Under the pieces are notes generated by a model. It made no database searches and was not told the DNA's origin. It was given only the letters and a program-made list of their open reading frames with translations. From assembly GCA_022225965.2 (NCBI GenBank), contig JAKJXP020000030.1, positions 186,001-250,000 on the forward strand: a stretch of 64,000 bases of DNA, in the 5' to 3' direction. Source of the stretch: Diatrype stigma (lineage: Eukaryota; Ascomycota; Sordariomycetes; Xylariales; Diatrypaceae). The translations under genes were made by a program, and so were the position numbers. Below are positions 47,330-58,637 of this stretch, piece by piece (position 1 is the stretch's first letter; every line of letters starts with the position of its first letter).

Positions 47330-49614
47330 ATGGATCAACAAGCTACGAGTCCGCTGCCGGGGCAGGTACACGCCCACCATCAGCGCGGGCGCTCCCCGTC
47401 TGCCGGCCAGCAACAGCCTCATATAAGAAATAGTCATAGTCACTCCCCTTCGCCTCATCCATATCACCAGCAGTCGCCCGAGCCATCTGTAGGTTTAGGA
47501 CTAGGTATCGACGTCGCCTCAGCCAACCCGCACTTCACCGACTTCAGCGGCTTTGATACCAGTAATACTGGTAGCCAGTTTATGACTTCACAGCCGCAGC
47601 AACAGCAACCCTCTTTCCCCCAGCAGGGCATTGTCGATACAAACACCTTCGATCCGTCCTTCACTTCGCAACCACCACCCAGCTTCTCCCCCAACCTGCT
47701 CGCTCCTGAGTTCAGCGACCCCGCTGGCGACTTCTCGCTCTTCCCGCCGGCGACAACTGGGGACCAGTTCAATGCGCCTCCATTGTTCAGCGACCTGCCC
47801 TCCACGAACGCCCAGAATTTTAGCCAGGCCGACCTCAACAATATGACTTCCCCTCAGACACACCACTCTCCTACGCCGCCACACATGCTTGGTGGCGACC
47901 CTAGCTCGGCGCACCAGTCGCCGTCTTTCAATCAGCATCAGTTCGCTTCGTCGCCTGGTCATCACTCGCACTCGAGACATACTTCGCTTGGTCCCGAAGC
48001 CGCGTTCCTGCCCCGCCCAGGCGATTTTGTTCACCCGCAGTTTCAAGGCCACCGTAGAGCGCCGTCAGAATACTCCGATGTATCGTCAGCCGGTGCATCC
48101 CCGAATCTCTCTAGTCATGATACCTTTGAACCATCGGAGCATGGCCATTCCCCGATGCAACGGCCTCTGGACAGTTTCTCCGATGGGGTAGTAAGGTTTA
48201 GCAACTTCAGTATATCAGACCCTCAAGTAGCCTATAGCAACCGGAGCCCTTCACATAGCCCGGCCATCTCGCCTAGGATAGCACCCCAGCAGGTACCCGA
48301 TATGGGCCAGTCTAATAATCAAGCTATGCTACTCAACACTGGATATCCAAATGCTCCGAGCATCTCGTACTCGATGCCAGGCTCCGAACAATTTCCCATG
48401 TTGTCACAAGATGGAGGAACTCCCAGTCAACAGGCGATGGCGCCGCCATCCATCAACATCGACTTTGCTCCTACTGCGGGACGGGCCAACTTTGAGCCGC
48501 CAAAGCCCCAGATAGACCAGACGTCTCTTATTCCCCCTGACAGAGGTAAATCACCGCACATCTATACTATGTGTGATATAACTAACCTGTTGCTATAGGT
48601 CGCCCTCGTGGTAGGCAGCGAGCGCAAACAGACACCGGAATTTCGAGACCGAATACTCCTGGTAGTCTTTCACCCCATCTGTGTGCCGACGCCTCGTCCC
48701 GCAGCCGGTCTGGCTCTGAGTCATCCGCTCGATCAGTATCGCCAGGGACCTCCCTGTCTCCACGAGATCGATCTGGCAGTGCAAATGCTGCGTCCAGGAG
48801 GCGCCAGTCGACGTCTTCTGTTCCCAATAACGTCATCGCGCTGCGCCTAGCGGACCCTGAATATCAAGCGGCTCAAGATAGTGGTAATACGAAACGTGTT
48901 CAGAAACACCCTGCTACTTTTCAGTGTACGTTATGTCCCAAGCGTTTCACGAGGGCGTACAACTTGCGTTCGCACCTGCGTACCCACACGGACGAGCGGC
49001 CATTCGTTTGCAACGTGTGTAGCAAGGCTTTCGCTAGGCAGCACGACCGGAAACGCCACGAGAGTCTTCATTCCGGCGAGAAAAAGTTCGTCTGCAAGGG
49101 AGATCTCAAGGCTGGCGGACAGTGGGGATGTGGGAGGAGATTCGCTCGGGCTGACGCACTGGGCCGTCATTTCCGGTCTGAAGCTGGCCGCATCTGTATC
49201 AAGCCCCTATTAGACGAAGAGATGATCGAACGACAACGGGCCTGGCAGGAGCAAAACATGCAGCAGCAGAACATGGCCCATAACATGGCCCAGCAGCAAA
49301 CGATGATGGATCCTAACACCTATCCTGGAATGGACACTGGTGGCTATGCCTTACCGGCAGCTCTGCTAGCACAATATCCTGCATTGGCGCAAATGAATTG
49401 GGGCCAGAACGACATGAACAATGACCTGAGCAATGTCGAAGATGATCTCAGTGGTCGATCGAGTTTCGACGCCTCGGACTACGAGGGCGACGAATCGGGC
49501 TACGTAAGTAGTCACAGTGCTGGTGCTGGTGCTGGATACGTCGAGGGAAGTGGCGCTGGTGTTCAGCAAAATTACGGCGAGATAGGCTATGCAAGCGACT
49601 ATAGCGGTCGCTAG
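47330..49614 (+). CDS. Calcineurin-responsive C2H2 zinc-finger factor Crz1/CrzA
   Basis: Two exons, 47330-48545 and 48599-49614, with a 53-nt intron (GTAAAT...TAG) whose splice restores ...PPDRG-RPRGRQR...; 743 residues. The N-terminal two thirds is Gln/Ser/Pro-rich and contains a likely calcineurin docking site of the PxIxIT type, PSINID at residues 373-378, followed by FAP. It also has many Ser/Pro phosphorylation-type sites. The DNA-binding part has two classical C2H2 fingers: C515, C518, H531, H535 and C543, C546, H559, H563. A third, atypical finger follows (FVCKGD...WGCGRRFARADALGRHF...GRICI), as in CrzA orthologues, then a Gln/Asn/Met-rich tail. Calcium-activated calcineurin dephosphorylates this factor, which then enters the nucleus and induces genes for ion homeostasis, cell wall and stress tolerance through CDRE-type elements. 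Confidence 0.95.
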
Positions 49615-50438
49615 TCTTTTTGATCTCATTTTTTTGGATGACAATTTTTCCTTTTCTTCTTTTGGCTATAGGGTGAATACGGGACTGGTCCGTTGGTTTA
49701 CGGGATTCAGTAGGCCATATTAACGGCTCTGCAATCATACAGCGGCCTTGGGAGACAGGCCGCCCAATACTTACTCTTCTCCCACTTCTTTGTTCATGGA
49801 TGGGGGACAATTGCCTTTCTAGACAGCGAGATAGATACCACACGGAGTTTTATTCTTATTACTTCGAGATTTTTATTCGATATATTATGACGCCGGTTCG
49901 CACGGCTTCCCTGTAGTACCTGGTGTTCTTTGCAATGCGGGACAGATCTGAATATTGTAGTCGGCCTAGGAAGCAACCCTTGTCGTGCACTAGGTACTTT
50001 ATCGAGGTTTCTTGTAAGTTGAGATCTCTGGAATAAGGGGTGGACGAAAGATGATAGGGTAAGGGGGACTAGTGCCAACAGCTGAGAAGAGTAGGAGAGG
50101 ATTGGAAGAGAGTTTGCCGCTTACAAAGCGAATCTGAATACTACATAGTCATATATATATATATTGGCTCATGGGTAGGGAGCATGATCACTAGGCACCT
50201 ATTGCTTATTACGCCCCCTTTTAGGCGAACCCAGCTATACCCTTACGTGCAGTACACGAAGACTGCCCTAAATCAATATCTCTGACGGTCAACTTATTTA
50301 CCATCCCAAGAAATCCGCTCAAAGTGGTGAGGAGGGAGGACCGGTAAACTTGGCGTCCAATAAGAACGCATGCTCTTGGGGCCTCAATCTATCCACCATA
50401 CTCCGTATATCACAGCACCACAAGGCAGAGAGAGGCCT
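49615..50438. other. Convergent intergenic region
   Basis: Between the stop codons of CRZ1 (+) and the tandem Zn2Cys6 gene (-), presumably both 3' UTRs. A short TA dinucleotide run lies near 50150-50165. No gene seen. Confidence 0.65.
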
Positions 50439-51540
50439 TCAATGCTGTCTGCCCATGTTTCTCATGATCCGGATCAGATCATCCAACCGCTGCTCGTACC
50501 TATCCCTCTGCACCCCCAGCTCCTCCTCGTACCTGCCCCTCTGCGCGTCCAGCTCTCGCGCGTGCCGCTTCTCCAGCTGCCGCAGCACGTCGTGGAACTC
50601 GTCCTCCATCCGCCGGATCGTCTCGCCGGTATCGTTAGTCCCCATGTCGGCCGTCCCGGTTCTCGTTCGTGGCGGCGGGCCTCCGGCTCCTTCTTCCCGC
50701 GCCGGCAGCAGTAGTCCGAAACCAGATGCGGGGGTCTCCTCCGAGCTCGCGCCCGAGACCTCGGACTCGTAGGCGGCTGGCGGCGGTGGTGGAGCGTGGT
50801 CGGCTGGTGGCACCGGTCGACCCGGCCACGGCTCTAGACTCCCGCTGTTGTGGTTGGCCCTGACGACCCCCTGACCGACGTCGTGGCCGCCATCGCCGCC
50901 GTCACAACCACCACCACCAATACCCTCGCCACCGCGGATGTACGGGATGTTGCGGCCTAGCGCGTCGCGCGGCGGAGTGCACTGCTGCTTCTGCTTGATG
51001 CACCTGGTGCACCTCGCGGGCCACACGCGGTCCTCGGGCTCGCACTGGGTACTTGGCGAAGAGAGAGAGGATTAGCGAAGGGAAGAGGTGGGAAAGCGAG
51101 GGGGAAAAAAAGAAAGAAAGATAGAGACGTGGTGGTGGTTGGCGTTTCAGGGGCCGGGCGGAGGGGGTGCTGAAACTGACCTTCTGGTGATGCTGTCGGC
51201 ACGCGTCGCACTTGAAGATGTTGGACCCGCGCTTGGCCCGGGGCGCCCGGACGGGAGGCGTCGGCCGCCGCTCGGTCCGCGTCATCAGCCGGCACTCGTA
51301 GCCGAGGTTCAGACACCGGTCGCAGACCTCCCGGTCGTGGGTGAAGCGGCACTGCGTGATGGGAATTAGGTAGGTGGATCGAGTCGGGCGGTTGGTATGT
51401 TGGTAGTCCAGTTGGCTTACCTTTTGGTGCTGCCTCTTGCATAACTGGCATCTTGGGCCGCGGCGGCGCCGGAGCATGGGCTTCTCCGTCGATGTGGCCG
51501 TGGCCGCGGTATCGTGGTATAAAGAGACGGGCGAGGCCAT
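50439..51540 (-). CDS. Small protein with two tandem Zn(II)2Cys6-like clusters and a C-terminal coiled coil
   Basis: Three exons on the minus strand: 51540-51421, 51351-51181 and 51044-50439; 298 residues; introns of 69 and 136 nt, both phase 0. Two complete six-cysteine clusters are visible. Cluster 1 uses C31, C34, C41, C50, C53, C60 (spacing 2-6-8-2-6). Cluster 2 uses C88, C91, C98, C109, C112, C119 (spacing 2-6-10-2-6). Both fit the fungal binuclear zinc cluster pattern C-x2-C-x6-C-x5-12-C-x2-C-x6-8-C. Each is interrupted by an intron at the same point, directly before the third cysteine codon (HQK|C in both). After a Gly/Pro-rich linker, the C-terminus (about residues 240-298) is a heptad-like charged helix (RRMEDEFHDVLRQLEKRHARE and onward). 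No fungal-specific middle homology domain is present. Probably a nuclear DNA-binding or regulatory protein that dimerises through the coiled coil; targets unknown. Confidence 0.82.
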
Positions 51541-54500
51541 GATCGGTCAGTCAGTCCGTCACTTGGTTTCGAGGTCCAAGAATTCTGATCCGGTGGCTGG
51601 CCAGCTCCCTTCTCTCCCACCATTTTTGAACATCGACTTCTCCTTTCTGTGCTAGCGGAACGAAGCGATATATGGCTAGCACTTGAAGGCGGTCGGCCAA
51701 CCAACCCTTAGCTAATCCAATGATCTCGTGATATGTAGTCGGTCACCTACGATGGCACGTATGCACCTGCGCGGTTGATATTAGCCGGGAGAAAGAACCC
51801 AAAGGATCGGGCGCACCCGCCCTCCAGCATATCAAACAAGTAACGAGCCCTTGCCTACTTATTAACCGCTTGGTATTGCTACTTACTGACGGGTCTGTCG
51901 CGCGGCAACTATCATCTGGTATCGGCTATTTCTTTCATAGGACTAGTTAAAGAATCGGCATAAGCCATGCGCATAGCTGATCGCGGACATGCACCCAGAC
52001 GGCAGTTTTACAGGAAGCAATCTGATGGCCCTACTAACATATCATCACATCATGGCGGCTATTATAAGATAAGCGTTATTGATGCGATGCTAGTTCTGAA
52101 GTCGCGCTGTTGGTCGCACTGATGATGCTCTTTGTCCACCACAACTGAAATACCCGGCCCGAGCAAAGCTCACGGATACAAGCCATGCGTAGAGAACATC
52201 CAACCCGCTTCGTTGGTGTCTCCTCTTCCCAACGTCGAGGACTCCATGGCCCTAAAAGGGGGCTTTGAGATAAAGTTATGACAGTCCGAGTCCGGCGGGG
52301 AGGACCATATACCGGCTATATATACTGGCTCATAATCGCCTATAAGTGACCGCTTAAGCCCAGGGCTACACGGCAGTTTGCTTTTTGTTATTGAAGGCAA
52401 CATAATACTCAGTTATTATACGTGTGGGGGTCTGGGACTTTATGACTTGTGGCAGCCTTGGTGTCGTGATGCCTTTCAATGAGACCAATGAGTACTTAGT
52501 CAATGAGTAGCCCCTTTTCAATAGCGATGCACCCCCGCCCACCCCCCGAATTTTCCAAAGAATGTATCGGAGGACCTTGCCTACGCTGAAAACACATCTC
52601 CTTATTCCACGATTATATACCGAGACTTTGGAGTACACACATATAGGGGTGACCTCTATAAGTTTGTACCCCTCGGTGGTATAATCAACTAGGTATAAAT
52701 CAACATAGGCGGGCCGACGGCACCCCCTATCCACCCCTGAAAAGAACCACTCCCCTCGGAAATCATATCGAGTATTTATGGACATACTTAGTGTTCACAG
52801 AGGCCATACCAGTGCTCATTCCGGCCTGTATACACGTCCAGGCAAAATCCACTGCGAGCCTCAAACAGCTTGAGGCGGTGCTTCTTTACCTTGACCTCAC
52901 GAACAGCTCAATGCCAGGGCCCAGGTGCTCCCGCAGAAGTTTCAGGTTTCCGATTGAAGCCTCCCGCTGGATGTCACCACGATTTTCTCCTGGTCGGGAG
53001 CCTTCTCGTCATTCTCTTTCCCCTTCGACAGCGGCCGCCGTTGCCAACCTACTTGACCGGCCCCTCTCTTTCCTGCAAAGTATTCGATGGTGTTACTTAC
53101 CCCGGCAGCCTCGTTGGCGAAGACGCCGCTTCAGTCATACACAGATGGGTACAAGGGTTGGATGAACAAAATCCCGAACCACCACTCCCTGAAGGGGGTG
53201 CCAAACCATTCAAGCGAGGAAGCTTGGTCTACCAGTATCCTCTTGATGGCTTCGAAGCTCCGGGGAGACGAGGAGTATCAGACTAAGCGGCAGTAGCACA
53301 GGATACGGCTTGAGAGTAATCGGCTTTATTCCGAGCTCCTTGATGCACCTGGGAGCTGCGTTAGTATTGGATAGCGAAGTGGAGGGATAGGAAACGCCTC
53401 TTCTCCTCTTTTACTCTCCCGCTGACATAACTGACCATCATGAAACCTGTCGTGCACATATTCCAGTGTTTGCAGCGTACCTTTAACACAGGCTCGCATG
53501 TATAACCTAACCCTATATTCCATCTTCAAGAGACTAGTGTATTGCATGAATAAGAATATGGGCATGTCTTATGCATGGAGTTTGGATGGCCAATTGCTAC
53601 TGGTGAGCATGATTGCCATTATGGTTTTACATTGTAGGAATGTGCACTACTGCAGGGAACCACTGCACTGCGTGTTTTGTTTGAGTAGTTTTATGGGCAA
53701 GAAGTTGGCCAGCACTTCGTGAAGTACGGGTAGACAGACCGTTGTGGTTTGGATGCAGCCTCATTGTCCATTGAATCGGCCGTTTTTACCGGAGTGATAT
53801 CTTGAAGCTATGCCTTTCGTTGTGGCTATAGTAGTTTAGCCAATGAGTACTATTGTCCAGGTGGTTTAGTTGTTCAGGAGCGACGATAGGATGCGAGGCG
53901 TGGACTGGTCCTGACAGATAAATTCGTGTCCTCATCCTACGGACCCTCACCATCGACGAGCATCAGGGCGGCGGCATATACGAGCTGTGTCGTCACCTAT
54001 CAAGCTATGATGTTCAAGCTATGATTTACAGCGCATGCTCAGGGGCGACTTGCTTTGGATATACACTGGCATGTGACATCTGGGGCGTGTATAAGGATGC
54101 GGAATAGACGCATGCTATTCCCCCCAAGACTGAAACCTATGGCATATCTCTCCAACATCAATATTGACACTGTTGAGGATCCGCCATAGCGGGCAGCAGC
54201 ATGACAGTGTGAATGGGACAAATGTGAGCAGGATGTTCTTGAGATGGATCGATATAGACTGAGTGTTCACACATTCTCCTGGCCGTCGTCTGTTTGGAAC
54301 CAACAGCAGGTGAGAGTTTTACTCCAGAAACCGAACGAATTATATGTTTTACCTACTTCATCAGGGGCCAGAGCATATTGACACGAGTATGGCCCACGGC
54401 TAATCAGGTCTACATAGGCGACCTGATATATACGGAAGGACCTGTGCATCAGCAGGCGCCGTTATTACACATACCCAAACCCAGAGTGTCGTCTTGAGGC

Positions 54501-55989
54501 CAGAACAGTTCTTGACCTGCCCCATCTAGCTCAATGGCTTCATTAAGTATGCACAACGCCACGTGAATGCCTACGCATTCGGGATTGGAGGCAGATCTTT
54601 CCTCTCGGAAGTAATGGAAGCAGCCAGAATATGAGGGGCTCTAGTGGAGAGCATCGTGGATGACATGAACTGCTTCCATATTCCATAGGTGACTTGAACA
54701 TCCGCCTCACCATGGTCCAGACATCCCTAAGACCGGAAATCGCTGCGGGAGCAACCAATGATGAGACCTTTTCCGCCTTCAGGGCCTGCCATAATTTGCC
54801 ACAGGCCAGCGAAGCTTGATGCTGAGGTCCGTCATTGGGCCTCAATTACTCCACCGGTGCCCGGTATGCGAGTATGCAATGCGTGCGTAGTATATCCACG
54901 CATATCCACCTTGGAGCGTCGAACAGGCCAGGACAGGAAAGGTCGAGGGTCTGGGTTGTAGTCAGGGGGCCAGGTCAATCGAGGTTGGAATATCTCACGT
55001 ACGTTATCATCTAGTCAGGTGTCACGCGTGAAAGCGCAAGCATAATGGCTCACTGAGAACATATGGCAGATCTGAAGGCTCCCATTACTGAGAGGCAATA
55101 ATAAGCCAATGTAAACATATTTCCTAATATGGATCGACCACCCAACTTGCAGTAGGCCTCGAGCCTCGAAGCTCGCCTTTAGCGAGTTCTCGTGAAGCAG
55201 AAGTAGCAAACCATCCGGGGCGGGCCGGTCAAGGCTCACTACACGTCAAATCCCGAGTCCTAAGTGAGTCGACTGGCTCGCTCATGCGGACGTCACGTCA
55301 CCGGCCCTCGGGCGTGACAATGAGTTCAACCGTGTTGGCCTGAATCTGTACGAAGCATCTGCAATGCTCTCGCCTAAGCAAGAGACGCGAACGCGACGTG
55401 CCCGGTTGGCTGACACGCTCCATTGAAGAGTGGGAAAGCCGTTCCTTCTTGCTTTTTCGTGTGTGCAAATCGCATCCGTTTTCCGGGACGCCTGGCCTTG
55501 GATGACCCGATGCGCGTTTGAGCGGTGAGGGCCTCACGATACCGCTTTGGGCCAAAGGCTGGTGAGACGGGTGCATGAAGGATCCGCAATCACCCAATCC
55601 ACCGCCCATTCCTCAGCGAATCGAAGCGCGGCTCCGTACAGCTCGAGGTACCACGCGACTGCTACAACCACAATCCATAGCACACACATAGCATACATAG
55701 TACTAGCGAGCTCTCGTGGTGGGAGTGTAGATAGTGTTATGCTGTAGTACGCTGTATGCCGTATTATGTATACACACACAAGTACAAAATAAATGTATGT
55801 ACCTGTTTAGCTGCCGATGCGACGGCGAGTATGTGTGTGCACCCGTGGTGTCATAATATAGAAGGCGAGGTGATAGTCGAGTAAATAGACAGGATTATAG
55901 GTAGCACCTTAACATACACACATAGCTAATGGACTAGTCAGCCAATGTCTCTTACTTTATACTGATGACCTTCATACACAACAGGTAAT

Positions 55990-56054
55990 CTGCCTGCCTG
56001 CCTGCCTACACCAGGTTACAGTACCTGTACCTAGGCTGCCTAGGCTGCCTAGGT
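55990..56054. repeat. CTGC and CTAGGCTGC tandem repeats
   Basis: CTGC tetramers repeated about four times (55990-56007). A little further on, a 9-bp unit CTAGGCTGC is repeated about 2.5 times (56032-56054). Confidence 0.8.
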
Positions 56055-57674
56055 AGAACAAGATGAAGAACGGCGGCGGGCTGCGAGATGCTGCGGATCG
56101 CAAGATGCATGGCATCTGCCATACATACGGACATATCACGTCTCACTCGCAGATGGATTCCAACACCGTGGAAGACTGGCCTCGTCGCTTCGGGCAAGAG
56201 GTAGATACCACATGCGATCTATGTAGGTAGTGGTAGGCAGTAGGCGCATAGCTGCCCACCCGTTAGGTATTGATACTTCCAGAACTTCAAGGTTGTTACT
56301 TGCGCATTTTGCAAACTACATACAGCGCAGCTCGAGCCACGAGGGGCAAAAGGGCTGAGGCCGAGGAGGAAGAAGAAGCCGCGAGCTGCGCGAGTCTAGG
56401 TCGCATCTGGATGCAATTGGACGGTCACGGATGTCAGTAGTGATGTTACGCAGAGAGTAGTAACCAGTTGCGGATCCTCCTAACGAGTGGCTTGAGAGGA
56501 AGACATGTAACTACTTCGTAGATAGGTGATTATCATGGGTCGTTTGCCCGTTCGTCTCGTCTCCGAGACGATCGACTTGCTAATAAGTAAGTAGGCTGCT
56601 TGCTTGCTTGACCTTCCTACCTATATGCCCGTCACCCTCCCGTGATTCTTGTCTGCTTGCGTGGTATTGTACTCGAATAGAGAACACGGACCTGCCGAGA
56701 TAAGGATAACTACGGATCGGACATTGGACAGGGGCTGGATACAGTGATACACACACTCGAGAAGTGACGGAAAGTGATGAAGATGGTTGACTGGGGCTAA
56801 ATGAGGGGTTCAGAAAATCAAAATGAGGGGGTCCGAGAAGCTCATGTCTCACAAAGCGCAAATCGTGTGGCAGGTCTATGATAACACGTTGATAAGATCT
56901 GGGAGAATCGGTTGCCCCCTGACGTTCAAGACAAGGCTCAATTCATACATCTTATGTACGTAAGTGGTTATTAAGTCCAAGATGTTGCTATAACACTGCC
57001 TTCGTTCTCTGTCCCATATTTCATCTATCGGGATGCAGGACGGGAGACAAGCAACGCAGCCATTCCAACTCGGAAGTTCGCAAGAAGCTGAGGTTCCCGT
57101 TGTACACACGTTTGTTTCAGTCTCCGTAACCCGTGACCCGCGGTCCACACCTAGCCCGGCGGAGAAATGGAGAGTGCGAGCACAAAGCTGTCATGCGATC
57201 CGATCCGTATATGGGTTCTATAGCACGGGTTGCTGTGGCTGTGTGGTTGCTATGGGGAGAGATGGTGTGGTGGTGTAGTAGCAGTTACTACGTAGGCCGG
57301 CTTGGAAGAAGTGAGTGAATGATTGATTCACTATGGGATAGGGATGTCATCTCGACCTGCGATATACCCTAGACTACCTTAGAAAGCGGGAATGGACGAT
57401 GGTTACAGCCCATGTCTGCGTTGAACTCGTGGGTGTGTGAGTGGGTGGGAGCGAAATCGACGAGGTGGGCGGGCAGATCAAGCAGCCGCTGGCCAATGAA
57501 CGGCTTGACCAGCCATCCATATATCGCAAACTTCCCTGTATCCAATGCACCCCCGATGCATACACCCTCTCAGGAACCCTTGCAACCTCAGGTTCATTCT
57601 CCGTCCACTCAGAGGAGACGCAGTCATTGCTGCGACTGCACTGTAAGATGACCCTGCAGACCAGCCATAGCTAC

Positions 57675-57723
57675 ATGTATGTATGTATGTATGTATGTAT
57701 GTACGTATGTATGTAGGTATGTA
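57675..57723. repeat. (GTAT)n microsatellite
   Basis: About eleven GTAT tetramers with two single-base interruptions (GTAC, GTAG). Confidence 0.9.
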
Positions 57724-58637
57724 CGCATGCACGCGCGAAGTATGTAGGTGCATACCTGTAGGTGCAGACCTACCTACATTAGGTGGTACATAATTAAGAC
57801 ATAAGGCTACTAATACCTACTTAGTACACTAGATCGCCTTTTCCCTTCCTCGTGCATTTCCTGCCCAATGTGAGCGCGGGAGAGACATGCGACTTCTCGC
57901 TTCTATCGGGGATGTTGCAGTCTGCATTGAATTGATTGACCTGATTGACGCTCCATTGTTGGCATCTGCGCGAGCCGACGACGTCCCTGGAGTGGTTGTT
58001 GGAGGGTGTCTGTCAAGTCACACATAGCGAGTGAGCGACTGACATAGCGAGAAGAACACCAGAGACACCTGCAGACCTGGACGCAACTTACAGCGTCTTA
58101 CCACATCCATTGCCTACAGCCTGCGCACCGCCAGAAGCCCATCTGCGCATATCATTGGCGGTTGTTACCATAAGCCCTTTCCTATACCACCCTCTCAACC
58201 TCGCCATTGCTTCCTATTGGATTGCGGGCGAAATTCTTTTTTTCTGCTCTCTCTCCCTTTCCTTCGCCCCTTGTAGAGAGGAGAACGTAGAAAGGGAGGA
58301 AACAGAAGGGCGCAAAGAACCATTACCGAGATCCAGTCGGAGCTCGCAACGGAGCCTCTTGACATTTCTTTTCTTGCGCTCCTCTGACTTGTCGAGCGCA
58401 ATTTCCCCTCCCGAGTAACGCGACGACTTTTTACGACCTGCACGCTCGATAGTCTAATTTGATGTTGTTGGAAACCTGGGGTTTTAGGGAGGGACTGAAA
58501 CTGATTCACAACAGCGCCGATTGTCTCGATATATTCTCTTTCTGATTAAATTACTCCTTCGCCTTCGGCCCGAGTTACCAGCAAGCTCTTGCTTTGTATT
58601 ATACCTTGTCTGTTGATAGACAACCGCTCTAGCTCCC

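Larger units (their letters stand above)
51541..58637. other. 7-kb interval without a convincing gene
   Basis: The first 300 bp is the promoter of the tandem Zn2Cys6 gene. A 139-codon ATG-started frame lies on the minus strand at 52785-52366; it has no recognisable domain. On the + strand at 52.85-53.30 kb, GC-richer sequence has short protein-like stretches in different frames (for example GYKGWMNKIPNHHSLKGV ending at 53296), which would fit a degraded gene. 54.0-55.6 kb holds only short frames. Microsatellites occur at 55990-56054 and 57675-57723. The final 0.5 kb before 58638 is the pyrimidine-rich leader of the next gene. Confidence 0.45.
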
